DNA of 64,000 bases from Streptomyces lichenis (GCF_023218175.1 NZ_JALPTH010000014.1:62001-126000); one strand, 5' to 3'; numbered from the stretch's first letter, positions 37,410-45,864 are shown. The notes: a model not told the origin generated them from the letters alone. Numbers and translations are program-made.

Positions 37410-38275
37410 CCGTGGATGAGGGTGCTGGCGAGGTGGGCGGCGGGCGGCCGACCGGAGGGTGCCCGTTCGGGGGCGGCTCCGCGCCGGGGACCACCCCGTA
37501 CGCCTCCTACGCCCGGATGGACGAGCTGCTGGCACTCCAGCATCCGCTCAGCACGGCCGACACCGAGCCGGGCTTCATCATCATGAGCCAGGTCAAGGAG
37601 CTGCTGTTCAAGCTGCTCCATACGGAACTGAGCACGGCTCGGGACCAGTTGGCCAAGGACCTGGTGGACGAGGCGCTGTGGACGCTGCGCCGCTCGGCCC
37701 GGGTGCAGCAGGTGCTGCTGGTCTCCTGGGACACCTTCTCGGTGCTGTCGCCGGTGGAGTTCGCCGAGTTCCGGGATGTGCTGGGCTCGGCCTCCGGGTT
37801 CCAGTCGGTGGGCTACCGGCGGCTGGAGTTCCTGCTGGGCAACAAGAACCCGGCGATGGCGAGCCCGCATCGGGGCACCGCCGGATATGACGCGGTGGTG
37901 GGGCAGTTGGGTGAGCCGAGCCTGTATGACGCGGCGCTGGAGCTGCTGGTGCGGCGCGGTCTGCTGGCGGCCCCCGAGGACGGTCGCAGCGAGAAGGGCG
38001 CCGCCGAGCCGTACCGGGTGGGGGCGGAGGTGGAGGAGGCCTGGCGGGCGGTGTACCGGGATCCGGTGCGCCACCGGGACCTGCATCTGCTCGCCGAGGC
38101 GCTGATGGACACCGCCGAGCAGTTCGCCCGCTGGCGCTACACCCATCTGCTGACCGTGCAGCGGGTCCTCGGTGCCAAGCCCGGCACGGGCGGCACCGAG
38201 GGGGTGGCCTGGCTGGCCGGGATCAGCGGGCACCGCTTCTTCCCGGAGCTGTGGTCGGTGCGCGCCGCGCTCTGA
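37406..38275 (+). CDS. acmG: Tryptophan 2,3-dioxygenase with Ser in place of the distal His
   Basis: The 289-aa heme enzyme opens the indole ring of L-Trp to N-formylkynurenine. Family features: SYARMDELLALQ, EFRDVLGSASGFQSVGYRRLEF with LLGNKN, and the proximal heme ligand in RYTHLLTVQRVLG (His247). The Trp-binding GTGGTEGVAWL and C-terminal FFPELW are also present. In usual TDOs the helix reads HQxxELWxK, with the distal His near the substrate indole NH. Here it reads SQVKELLFK, so that His is Ser61, as in indoleamine 2,3-dioxygenase. An N-terminal 30-residue Gly/Pro-rich extension precedes the fold. The gene is coupled to the formamidase gene and followed 35 bp later by kynureninase. Confidence 0.94.
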   Translation: MTVDEGAGEVGGGRPTGGCPFGGGSAPGTTPYASYARMDELLALQHPLSTADTEPGFIIMSQVKELLFKLLHTELSTARDQLAKDLVDEALWTLRRSARVQQVLLVSWDTFSVLSPVEFAEFRDVLGSASGFQSVGYRRLEFLLGNKNPAMASPHRGTAGYDAVVGQLGEPSLYDAALELLVRRGLLAAPEDGRSEKGAAEPYRVGAEVEEAWRAVYRDPVRHRDLHLLAEALMDTAEQFARWRYTHLLTVQRVLGAKPGTGGTEGVAWLAGISGHRFFPELWSVRAAL

Positions 38276-38310
38276 ACCGCTCACCGAAGCCGTAGGAGGG
38301 AAGGGGAACC

Positions 38311-39573
38311 ATGGAGGGCGGGATCTCGCGCGCGGTGGCCGAGGAGCTGGACGCGGCCGATCCGCTGGCGGCGTTCCGGGAGCGGTTCGTCATCACCGAC
38401 CCGGAGACGATCTATCTGGACGGCAACTCGCTGGGCCGGCTGCCGGCCGCCACCCCGGAGCTGCTGCGGGAGGTGGTGGAGGAGGGCTGGGGCGGCGGGC
38501 TGGTGCGGTCCTGGGGTGACTGGATCGACTGGGGCGCGCGGCTCGGGGACCGCCTCGCCGAGGGAGTGCTGGGCGCCCGTCCCGGTGAGGTGGTGGTGTC
38601 CGACTCGACCTCGGTGAACCTCTACAAGCTGGCCGCCGCCGCGCTGGACGCGGCCCCGGGGCGCGGCACGGTGCTGATGGACGCCGAGGACTTCCCGACC
38701 AACCGCTATGTGCTCCAGGGGCTGGCCGAGCAGCGCGGGCTGCGGTTGCGCCGGCTCGCCTCGGATCTGGACGGCGGCCTGGACCCTGAGGTGCTGCGGG
38801 CGGCGCTGGACGGGGATGTGGCGCTGGTGGTGCTGTCGCTGGTGTCGTACCGCAGTGGGGCGCTGGCGGACATGGCGGCGGTGAACGCGCTGGCCCGCGC
38901 GGCCGGGGCGCGGGTGCTGTGGGACCTGTCGCACGCGGCCGGGGCGGTGCCGGTGGAGCTGGCGGCGACGGGCGCGGAGCTGGCGGTCGGCTGCACCTAC
39001 AAGTATCTGAACGGTGGCCCCGGTTCGCCCGCCTTCCTCTATGTGCGGCGGGAGCTGCACGAGGTGCTGCGGCAGCCGGTGTGGGGGTGGTTCGGGCAGC
39101 GGGAGCAGTTCGCGATGGGGCCGGAGTACGACCCGGTGGCGTCGATCGGGCGGTTCCTGGTGAGCACCCCGCCGCTGTTGTCGCTGGCGGCGATCGATCC
39201 GGCGCTGGCGGTGGTGGAGGAGGCCGGGGTGGCGCGCATCCGGGCCAAGGGCCTGTTGCTGGGCCGGCTGGCGGACGCCCTGGCGGACGACTGGCTCGCC
39301 CCGCTGGGGTTCCGGCCGGCCTCGCCGCGCCCGCCGGAGCTGCGGGGTTCGCATCTGTCGCTGCACCATCCGGAGGCCTGGCGGATCTGCCAGACGCTCG
39401 CCGCGGAGGCCAAGGTGGTGTGCGACTACCGGACCCCGGACCGGCTGCGGATCGGCCCCTCCCCGTTGTACACCCGGTTCACCGAGGTGTGGGACGCGCT
39501 GGACCGGCTGCGCGAGGTCGCCGCCCGGGGCGCCTACCTCTCCCGCCCGCCCGGACTGGCCCGGGTGACCTGA
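38311..39573 (+). CDS. acmH: (Hydroxy)kynureninase, PLP-dependent
   Basis: The 420-aa fold-type I PLP enzyme matches kynureninase. It has YLDGNSLGRLPAATPELL near the start, DSTSVNLYKL, an Asp motif LWDLSHAAGA, the Schiff-base Lys231 in CTYKYLNGGPG, and the C-terminal DYRTPDRLRIGPSPLY. It cleaves 3-hydroxykynurenine, or its 4-methyl derivative, to the anthranilate and alanine, yielding 4-MHA in this pathway. The start at 38311 follows GGAGGGAAGGGG. It lies 35 bp after the dioxygenase gene and just before the methyltransferase gene. Whether methylation precedes cleavage is not visible; published work on actinomycin C-methyltransferases favours 3-hydroxykynurenine as methyl acceptor. Confidence 0.94.
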   Translation: MEGGISRAVAEELDAADPLAAFRERFVITDPETIYLDGNSLGRLPAATPELLREVVEEGWGGGLVRSWGDWIDWGARLGDRLAEGVLGARPGEVVVSDSTSVNLYKLAAAALDAAPGRGTVLMDAEDFPTNRYVLQGLAEQRGLRLRRLASDLDGGLDPEVLRAALDGDVALVVLSLVSYRSGALADMAAVNALARAAGARVLWDLSHAAGAVPVELAATGAELAVGCTYKYLNGGPGSPAFLYVRRELHEVLRQPVWGWFGQREQFAMGPEYDPVASIGRFLVSTPPLLSLAAIDPALAVVEEAGVARIRAKGLLLGRLADALADDWLAPLGFRPASPRPPELRGSHLSLHHPEAWRICQTLAAEAKVVCDYRTPDRLRIGPSPLYTRFTEVWDALDRLREVAARGAYLSRPPGLARVT

Positions 39574-39657
39574 TCGCGACCCCTCACCCCCGTACCTCTC
39601 ACCCGTTCAAGGTCTCGCCTATCTCAATTGTCTTACTTGTCTCGCTTGGGAGCCCTG

Positions 39658-40698
39658 ATGGCAGACGTGTCCCCGCTCACCACCGACGGCCTGGTCCGGA
39701 TCCTGTTCGGCTCCTCGGCCTTCCAGATGCTCAACGCGGGCCGGAACCTCGGCCTGTTCCGGCTGCTGCGGAGCAGTCCCGGGCTGACCGCGCGGGAGGT
39801 CGAACAGGAACTGGGGCTGGCGGAGCGGCCGGTGCAGATCCTGCTGCTGGGCACCACCGCGCTGGGCCTGACGGTCCGCGAGGGCGAGCACTACCGCAAC
39901 GCCGGTCTGCTGGACGGGCTGTTCGCCGACGGCACCTGGGAGATCATCGACGATCTGATCGACTACGAGGAGCGGATCGTCCGCCCCGCCGAGGTGGACT
40001 TCACCGAGTCGCTGCGCGCCGACACCAATGTGGGTCTGCGACGGATCAAGGGCAGCGGACCGGACCTGTACCACCGGCTGTCCGCCGACCCGGAGCTTGA
40101 GCAGTTGTTCTACCGCTGTATGCGGTCCTGGTCGCGACTGTCCAACCCGGTGCTGGTGGAGAAGGCGGATCTGACCGGGGTGCGCCGGGTGCTGGACGTC
40201 GGCGGCGGCGACGGGGTGAACGCCATCGCGCTGGCCGAGGCGAACCCGGGGGTCTCCTTCACCGTGCTGGACCTGCCGGGCACGGTGGAGATCGCCCGGC
40301 GCAGGATCGCCGAGCGCGGCCTCGCCGACCGGATCGAGGTGCGGGCCGCGGACATCTTCGCCGACGACTATCCGCCGGGCCATGACTGCGTCCTCTTCGC
40401 CAACCAGCTGGTGATCTGGTCGCCGGAGGAGAACACCCGGCTGCTGGGCAAGGCGTACGCGGCCCTGCCGGAGGGCGGCCGGGTGCTGGTGTTCAGCGCG
40501 ATGTCCGACGACAGCGGCGACGGCCCGCTGTACGCGGCGCTGGACAACGTCTACTTCGCGACCCTGCCCGCCGGGAGCAGCACCATCTACCGGTGGGGCC
40601 AGTACGAGGAGTGGTTCGCCGCCGCCGGTTTCGTCAAGCCGGAGCGGCTGCCGGGCGGCCGGTGGACGCCGCACGGCGTGATCAGCGCGGTCAAGTGA
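39658..40698 (+). CDS. Aromatic C-methyltransferase of 4-MHA synthesis (AcmI/AcmL type)
   Basis: The 346-aa SAM-dependent methyltransferase is built like plant-type O-methyltransferases. It has an N-terminal winged-helix dimerisation domain (about 10-100, SAFQMLNAGRNLGLF and GLTAREVEQELGL). The Rossmann domain has motif I VLDVGGGDGVNAIAL near residue 180 and the acidic loop FTVLDLPG. In actinomycin clusters this type installs the 4-methyl group of the chromophore precursor. ATG 39658 has GGGAG five bases upstream; a TTG at 39628 is in frame but lacks a site. The 84-bp gap after kynureninase is unusually AT-rich locally and may hold a secondary promoter. I cannot decide between the AcmI and AcmL names. 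Confidence 0.88.
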   Translation: MADVSPLTTDGLVRILFGSSAFQMLNAGRNLGLFRLLRSSPGLTAREVEQELGLAERPVQILLLGTTALGLTVREGEHYRNAGLLDGLFADGTWEIIDDLIDYEERIVRPAEVDFTESLRADTNVGLRRIKGSGPDLYHRLSADPELEQLFYRCMRSWSRLSNPVLVEKADLTGVRRVLDVGGGDGVNAIALAEANPGVSFTVLDLPGTVEIARRRIAERGLADRIEVRAADIFADDYPPGHDCVLFANQLVIWSPEENTRLLGKAYAALPEGGRVLVFSAMSDDSGDGPLYAALDNVYFATLPAGSSTIYRWGQYEEWFAAAGFVKPERLPGGRWTPHGVISAVK

Positions 40699-40766
40699 CC
40701 GCCGTACGGGACGACCAGTGCCCTGAAGTGACCGCCCCGCGCCGTGGCGGTGCGGTCGAGTGACGC

Positions 40767-40787
40767 CCCCGCGGCCTTCCCGCGGGG
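40767..40787 (+). terminator. Intra-operon hairpin before the P450 gene
   Basis: CCCCGCGG (40767-40774) and CCGCGGGG (40780-40787) form an 8-bp perfect stem in the 117-bp gap between the methyltransferase and P450 genes. It has no U tract. It could partially terminate and lower P450 expression relative to the upstream genes. Confidence 0.4.
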
Positions 40788-40815
40788 CACCTGCGAGCCA
40801 ATCGGAGCCCGAACC

Positions 40816-42099
40816 ATGTCCCTGACTGCCCCCGGCGCCGCCGAGACCGGCCCGGGCACCTGCCCCCACATGATGGACCCGCCGCTGCTGGCGGACCCGT
40901 TCGGCGGATACGGCCGGCTGCGCGAGCAGGCGCCGGTGGTCCGCGGCCGGTTCGTCGACGGCACCCCGGTGTGGTTCGTCACCCGCTACGAGGACGTCCG
41001 GCGGGTGCTGCGCGACCCCCGGTTCGTCAACACGCCCTCGCACGTCCCCGGCCAGCAGGGCGCGGACCCGCGGACCAGCATGATGGACCTGCTCAACGTC
41101 CCCCACCAGCTGCGGGTGTATCTGCTGGGCTCGATCCTGGACAGCGACCCGCCGGACCATCCCCGGCTGCGCCGGCTGGTGACCCGGGCGTTCGCCGCCC
41201 GCCGGATCCTGGATCTGCGGCCGGACATCGAGCGGATCGCCGAGGAGCTGCTGGCCGGGCTGCCGGAGCGGGCGGAGCCGGACGGCGCGGTCGACCTGCT
41301 GGAGCACTTCGCCTATCCGCTCTCCATCCGGGTGATCTGCGAGCTGGTCGGCATCCCGGCGGCCGATCTGGACTCCTGGCGGGAGTGGGGCGGTGACCTG
41401 GTCTCAATGCGGCCCGAGCGGCTGGAGCAGTCCTTCCCGGTGATGATCCGCTACTGCCATGAGCTGATCGGCGAACGGCGGGCCGCGCTCCGCGAGGACC
41501 TGCTGAGCGCGCTGATCCGGGCGCAGGACGACGACGGCAGCCGGCTCAGCGACACCGAGATGGTCACCATGATCCTGACCTTGGTGCTGGCCGGCCACGA
41601 GACGAGCGCGCATCTGATCGGCAACGGCACCGCCGCACTGCTCACCCATCCCGAGCAGTTGGCGCTGCTGCGCAAGGACCCCGCGCTGCTGCCGCGCACG
41701 GTCCATGAGCTGATGCGCTGGTGCGGTTCGGTGCAGGTGGCCAGGCTGCGGTACGCGACCGAGGACCTGGAGCTGGCCGGGGTGCCGGTCGCCCGGGGTG
41801 ACGCGGTCCAGCTGGTGCTGGTGTCGGCCAACTTCGACCCGCGCCACTACGCCGAGCCGGACCGGCTGGACATCCTGCGCCACCAGGAGGGGCAGGCGGA
41901 GAACCATGTCGGTTTCGGCCACGGCATCCACTACTGCCTGGGCGCGACCCTGGCCCGGCAGGAGGGCGAGGTGGCGTTCGGCACGCTGCTGGAGCACTAC
42001 CCGGAGCTGGCGCTGGCCGATCCGGAGGGCGAGCTGGACCGGGCCCGGCTGCCCGGGAGCTGGCGGCTGAACTCGCTGCGGCTGCGGCTGACGCCCTGA
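40816..42099 (+). CDS. acmM: Cytochrome P450 of the actinomycin cluster
   Basis: The 427-aa bacterial class I P450 has the I-helix oxygen motif AGHETSAH, the ExxR motif ELMR in PRTVHELMRW, and the heme loop FGHGIHYCLGA with axial Cys374. The N-terminus has no membrane anchor. ATG 40816 is preceded by GGAG; upstream in-frame codons lack a site. In related clusters a P450 at this place oxidises the Pro residue to hydroxy/4-oxoproline, giving X-type actinomycins. Here it could do that or, because no flavin kynurenine hydroxylase is visible, take part in chromophore oxidation; both are inference. No ferredoxin gene is adjacent. It is last in the plus-strand biosynthetic operon. Confidence 0.93.
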   Translation: MSLTAPGAAETGPGTCPHMMDPPLLADPFGGYGRLREQAPVVRGRFVDGTPVWFVTRYEDVRRVLRDPRFVNTPSHVPGQQGADPRTSMMDLLNVPHQLRVYLLGSILDSDPPDHPRLRRLVTRAFAARRILDLRPDIERIAEELLAGLPERAEPDGAVDLLEHFAYPLSIRVICELVGIPAADLDSWREWGGDLVSMRPERLEQSFPVMIRYCHELIGERRAALREDLLSALIRAQDDDGSRLSDTEMVTMILTLVLAGHETSAHLIGNGTAALLTHPEQLALLRKDPALLPRTVHELMRWCGSVQVARLRYATEDLELAGVPVARGDAVQLVLVSANFDPRHYAEPDRLDILRHQEGQAENHVGFGHGIHYCLGATLARQEGEVAFGTLLEHYPELALADPEGELDRARLPGSWRLNSLRLRLTP

Positions 42100-42121
42100 G
42101 CGACCGGGCCGGGACAGAGGT

Positions 42122-42150
42122 GAGGGGCCGCCCGTGGTGGGCGGCCCCTC
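42122..42150. terminator. Strong bidirectional terminator
   Basis: GAGGGGCCGCCC (42122-42133) and GGGCGGCCCCTC (42139-42150) form a perfect 12-bp stem with a 5-nt loop. They lie between the convergent P450 and LmbU-type genes, closing the biosynthetic operon. Confidence 0.85.
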
Positions 42151-42222
42151 GGGGAGGCGGCCGGTGCGGCGGCCTCGGGGAGGCGGCCGGAGCGTGGGCC
42201 CGCCCAGCGGCGCGGGCGCGGG

Positions 42223-42888
42223 TCAGGGGCCGATCTCGTGGGCGGCGGCCCGGTCGAGGGCGACCAGGATCCACTCCTCGAAGTCCCGCTCCATCCGGGA
42301 GGCCGCCTCCCGCCAGCGCTCCACCCGGTCCGAGGGGGCCGAGATACGGGGCAGGCTGGCGCGTTCGGGTGCGCTCACCGCCCGGTTGCCCTGGCGGCTC
42401 TGGCGCAGCTGGGCACGGAGCTGGTTCCTGGACCAGCCGTGCTGCTCCGCGCGGTCGAGCCAGGCGTCTGCCTCGGCGGGTGGCAGCGAGGTGACCTCGG
42501 CGTGGTGGCCGAAGCTCAGCTCCTCGCGGCGCCGCCAGAGCTCGAAGTGCCGGGCCACCCAGGCGTAGTTGCGCAGGGTCTGGTAGTCCAGCCCGGCGGC
42601 CTGCACCCCAGTCTGGTAGCGGTCGGCGTAACGTTCCTGCCCGTAGACCATCCAGTCCCCCAGACACCAGGCCGAGGAGTCGGCGATCTGGAAGATGTGC
42701 GCTCCCGCCTTCTGCCACCGGTCGTACGGCAGGCCCACCGGGATCTTCAGCCCGACCCGGGTGGTCAGGATGCGCTCCTGGCCGGGATCCCTGCGCGGCG
42801 CGGACCTGGCGGCCCCCCGCCGGCTGACGGGTAGCCGCCGGTCGTCCTGGTCGTCTCTGGCGATTTGCTGCACGCATCCCCCTGCCAT
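42223..42888 (-). CDS. LmbU-family transcriptional regulator
   Basis: The 221-aa protein resembles LmbU (lincomycin) and related cluster activators. It has a conserved strand region TRVGLKIPVGLPYDRWQKAG, AWCLGDWMVYGQERY, and a central helix-turn-helix-like segment LDYQTLRNYAWVARHFEL. The helices SFGHHAEVTSLPPAEADAWL and GWSRNQLRAQLRQ follow. LmbU proteins directly activate antibiotic cluster promoters, and homologues are found in actinomycin clusters, so this is the best candidate activator of acmA/acmB. The ATG at 42888 has a weak site. A GTG 15 bases downstream (42873) has a GGGGG just upstream and may be the true start. The 225-bp upstream gap is AT-rich for this genome. Confidence 0.85.
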   Translation of the reverse strand: MAGGCVQQIARDDQDDRRLPVSRRGAARSAPRRDPGQERILTTRVGLKIPVGLPYDRWQKAGAHIFQIADSSAWCLGDWMVYGQERYADRYQTGVQAAGLDYQTLRNYAWVARHFELWRRREELSFGHHAEVTSLPPAEADAWLDRAEQHGWSRNQLRAQLRQSRQGNRAVSAPERASLPRISAPSDRVERWREAASRMERDFEEWILVALDRAAAHEIGP

Positions 42889-43113
42889 CGAGGCACCGAC
42901 ACATCTCGCACCAGCCGTTTTCGGCCCACGGTTTGCCCAGTCGAGGACGTAAGCCCGAAAAACCGTAGAACAGCTTTTGAGATCGAGTCAATGTGCGTTT
43001 CCGGTCAGTGCGCGGCAGTTCGGCGGGAGGTCCGGAAATCGTACTTCCGAATAGGTAACTTCATTCTGTGGTAATGGGTTCGCGGGCGGGCACGGGGGCG
43101 GGCCGCCGGAGCC

Positions 43114-43953
43114 TCAGCCCTCCTCGCCCGCGGACCGCACGGCCGCCTCGACACCGTCGAGGATGACCTGGAGTCCGGCCAGGAAGGCCTGGCGGGCCTC
43201 GCGTTCGGCGGGCGACCCCTCGGCCTCGCCGGCCTCCTCGGGCTGCCCGGCTCCGGCGGGCCGCTCGGCGGCGGGGGTGGCCCGCGCCTCCAGGGCCGCC
43301 AGGGCGGGGAAGCGCTCGGCGAAGTCGGGGGCGACCTCGGCCAGCAGCGCCGAGCGGACCGACCACCACTCGTCGTCGGACACCCCGGTGGCCGCCGCCG
43401 CCTGCCGCTGCTCGGCCGCCACCCGGGCCATCCCCCGGACGAACTGGAACAGCAGGGCGATCACCCGGCGGACCCGCAGCGGCTCCAGGCCGATGCCGCC
43501 GAGGATCCGGACCACCGTCTCCAGCTGCGCGTACTCGCCGGGGCCGAGCACCGGCCTGGCCTGGGAGACCGAGAGCACCCACGGGTGGCGCAGATAGAAG
43601 TCCCAGGTGTCGTCGGCCCAGCCGGTGATCGCCGGGCGCCAGCCCGCAGCGGTGCCGTAGACGGTCGGCAGCTCGGCCAGCACCCGGTCGTGCATGAGGT
43701 CGACCAGCTCGCTCTTGCTGGGCACGTAGGTGTAGAGCGCCATGGCGGTGCGCCCCAGCCGGCTGCCCACCGCGCGCATCGAGAGGGCGTCCATGCCCTG
43801 CTCGTCGGCGAGTGCGATACCCGCGGCCACGATCGTGTCGACATCCAGCCCCGGCTTGGGCCCGGGCGCCGCCCGGGTGGCCGCGGAATCGGCCGAGCGC
43901 CAGAGCAGAGCCATCGAGCGACGGGCGTCGCCCTGTCCGGCAAAAACGACCAC
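43114..43953 (-). CDS. TetR/AcrR-family repressor of the ABC exporter
   Basis: The 279-aa regulator has a TetR helix-turn-helix (about residues 38-85, including ALSMRAVGSRLGRTAMALYTYV). A large ligand-binding domain follows, with an acidic Glu/Ala-rich stretch near 225-250. It diverges from the DrrA/DrrB-like exporter genes with 170 bp between. That gap contains TTAC...GTAA palindromes typical of this regulator type, so it is expected to repress the exporter until actinomycin or an intermediate binds. The GTG start at 43953 has AAGGAG seven bases upstream; an internal ATG (codon 14) is the alternative. Confidence 0.88.
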   Translation of the reverse strand: MVVFAGQGDARRSMALLWRSADSAATRAAPGPKPGLDVDTIVAAGIALADEQGMDALSMRAVGSRLGRTAMALYTYVPSKSELVDLMHDRVLAELPTVYGTAAGWRPAITGWADDTWDFYLRHPWVLSVSQARPVLGPGEYAQLETVVRILGGIGLEPLRVRRVIALLFQFVRGMARVAAEQRQAAAATGVSDDEWWSVRSALLAEVAPDFAERFPALAALEARATPAAERPAGAGQPEEAGEAEGSPAEREARQAFLAGLQVILDGVEAAVRSAGEEG

Positions 43954-43964
43954 CTTGCAACTCC

Positions 43965-44010
43965 TTACCGCATAAAGTAACCTCCACCGGGCAACTCTTT
44001 ACGGTGTAAG
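43965..44010. promoter_or_regulatory. Candidate TetR operator pair
   Basis: Two inverted repeats lie between the divergent TetR and ABC transporter genes: TTACCGCATAAAGTAA (43965-43980) and CTTTACGGTGTAAG (43997-44010, core TTACggtGTAA). The two are also related to each other as imperfect inverted copies. TTTACGGTGTAA-type sites are common for TetR repressors of drug exporters. Confidence 0.6.
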
Positions 44011-44123
44011 CATATCAGGTGAGCGGCGTACGCGGCCCTCGCCCGTGCCGGGACGGCCTGCCGGCGTCGGACCGCCGTCGCCCGGTGGGCGCGGCGGGCA
44101 CCGCGGGCAAGAGAGAAGGACTC

Positions 44124-45107
44124 ATGATCACAGTGCGAGGTCTGGCCCGGCAGTTCGCCGTGCGCGGGCGGACCGTCGACGCGGTGAAGGGCATCGACTT
44201 CGACGTGTCGGCCGGCGAGCTCGTCGGCTTCCTCGGCCCGAACGGGGCCGGCAAGACCACCACCCTGCGGATGCTGACCACCCTGCTCCGCCCCACCGGC
44301 GGCACCGGCACCGTGGCCGGCTGCGACCTGCTGGCCGACCCGCAGGGCGTCCGGCGCCGGATCGGCTATGTCGCCCAGGGCGGGTCCTCCTGGCCGGAGG
44401 CCCGGGTGGCGGAGGAGATCGAGACCCAGGCGCGGCTGTACGGGCTGTCCCGGGCCGAGGCCAGGCGGCGCGGGGCGCTGCTGGCCGACGAGCTGGACCT
44501 GGCCGACCTCGGCCAGCGTCCCACCAAGACGCTCTCCGGCGGCCAGCGCCGCCGGCTGGACATCGCCCTGGGGCTGGTCCACGGGCCGGAGCTGGTCTTC
44601 CTGGACGAGCCGACCACCGGGCTCGACCCGCAGAGCCGGGCCAACCTCTGGGACCATGTGCGGCGGATGCGAGCCGAGCAGGGCATGACCGTCTTCCTCA
44701 CCACCCACTACCTGGACGAGGCCGACGCCCTGTGCGACCGGATCCTGGTGACCGACCACGGCACGATCGTCGCCGAGGGCACCCCCGACGAGCTCAAGTC
44801 ACGGGTGGCCGGCGACGCCGTCACCGTGGAGGTCGCCGACCGGGCCGAGGAGGCCGCCGAGCTGGCGCACCGGCTACCCGGCGCGCACGAGGTCACCGTC
44901 AACGAGACGACCGTGCGGTTCCGGGTGGCCCGCGGTGACACGGCGCTGCCGGAGCTGCTGCGCACCCTGGACGCCCAGGACATCACCATGACCTCGGTGA
45001 AGGTCAACCGGCCCACCCTGGACGATGTGTTCCTCAGTCTGACCGGCCGTTCGCTGCGCGACGGCGAGCGCCCCGACCCGGCCGTGGAGGCCACCCATGC
45101 TGCGTGA
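44124..45107 (+). CDS. ABC transporter ATP-binding subunit (DrrA-like, actinomycin export/resistance)
   Basis: The 327-aa ATPase has Walker A GPNGAGKTTT (near residue 42), the signature LSGGQRRRLDIA, Walker B LVFLDEPTTGLD and a switch His in VFLTTHYLDEADAL. The C-terminal extension is typical of the DrrA/daunorubicin-type family. It works with the permease encoded by the next gene (11-bp overlap) to export drug from the cytoplasm. It corresponds to the known actinomycin ABC resistance genes. ATG 44124 follows GAGAAGGA. The upstream palindromes suggest TetR control. Confidence 0.94.
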   Translation: MITVRGLARQFAVRGRTVDAVKGIDFDVSAGELVGFLGPNGAGKTTTLRMLTTLLRPTGGTGTVAGCDLLADPQGVRRRIGYVAQGGSSWPEARVAEEIETQARLYGLSRAEARRRGALLADELDLADLGQRPTKTLSGGQRRRLDIALGLVHGPELVFLDEPTTGLDPQSRANLWDHVRRMRAEQGMTVFLTTHYLDEADALCDRILVTDHGTIVAEGTPDELKSRVAGDAVTVEVADRAEEAAELAHRLPGAHEVTVNETTVRFRVARGDTALPELLRTLDAQDITMTSVKVNRPTLDDVFLSLTGRSLRDGERPDPAVEATHAA

Positions 45108-45864
45108 CACCTGGCTGATCTTCACCCGCGACATGACGCTGTCGCTGCGCAGCCCCACCTGGCTGCTGATCGGCATCATGCAGCCGCTGCTGTACCTGTT
45201 CCTGTTCGGTCCGCTGATGGTGACGGTGGCCGAGCACACCCCCGGCTTCCCCTCGGGTGACGCCTGGAAGGTGCTGACCCCGGCCCTCATCGTGCAGACC
45301 GCGCTGTTCAGCGGGGCGTTCGCCGGGGTCGGGCTGCTCACCGAGTACCGGGTGGGTGTGGTGGACCGCTTCCGCACCACCGCCGCCAGCCGGTCCGCCC
45401 TGCTCTTCGGCAAGGTCCTGGCCCAGGCCGTGCAGGCCGCCGCGCAGTCGGTGCTGATCGTGCTGGTCACCCTGCTGGTCTTCGACCTGGACGCGCCGCT
45501 GTCCGGGATGCTGCTCAGCCTGGCCATCGCCGCGGTGCTGGCCATCGCGCTGTCCTCGGGGTCGTACGCGCTGGCGCTGATACTCAAGAGCGAGGCGGCG
45601 TTCCCGTCCCTGATGAACGCGGTGCTGCTGCCCCTGCTGCTGCTGTCCGGCGTGCTGCTGCCGGTCACCGAGGAGATGGCCCCGAGCTGGCTGTACAACC
45701 TGGCCCGGATCAACCCGCTGACCCATGTGGTGGACGCCGAGCGGGCCGCGTTCCGGGGCGACTGGGACTCGTCCACCCTGCTGACCGGTTCGGTGGTGCT
45801 GCTCCTGCTGGCCGCCCTGGCGCTGCTGTGGGGCACCCGGACCTTCCGCAAGGAGAACGCCTGA
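45097..45864 (+). CDS. ABC-2 type permease subunit (DrrB-like)
   Basis: The 255-aa integral membrane protein has about six hydrophobic segments, starting near residue 20 (TWLLIGIMQPLLYLFLFGPL) and ending with a final segment near 230-245. It includes the ABC-2 pattern LPLLLLSGVLLPVTEEMAPSW followed by LARINPLTHVVDAERAAFRG. It overlaps and depends on the ATPase gene upstream, together forming the self-resistance exporter at the right edge of the cluster. A third, UvrA-like resistance gene reported in some actinomycin producers is not present next to it. Confidence 0.93.
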   Translation: MLRDTWLIFTRDMTLSLRSPTWLLIGIMQPLLYLFLFGPLMVTVAEHTPGFPSGDAWKVLTPALIVQTALFSGAFAGVGLLTEYRVGVVDRFRTTAASRSALLFGKVLAQAVQAAAQSVLIVLVTLLVFDLDAPLSGMLLSLAIAAVLAIALSSGSYALALILKSEAAFPSLMNAVLLPLLLLSGVLLPVTEEMAPSWLYNLARINPLTHVVDAERAAFRGDWDSSTLLTGSVVLLLLAALALLWGTRTFRKENA

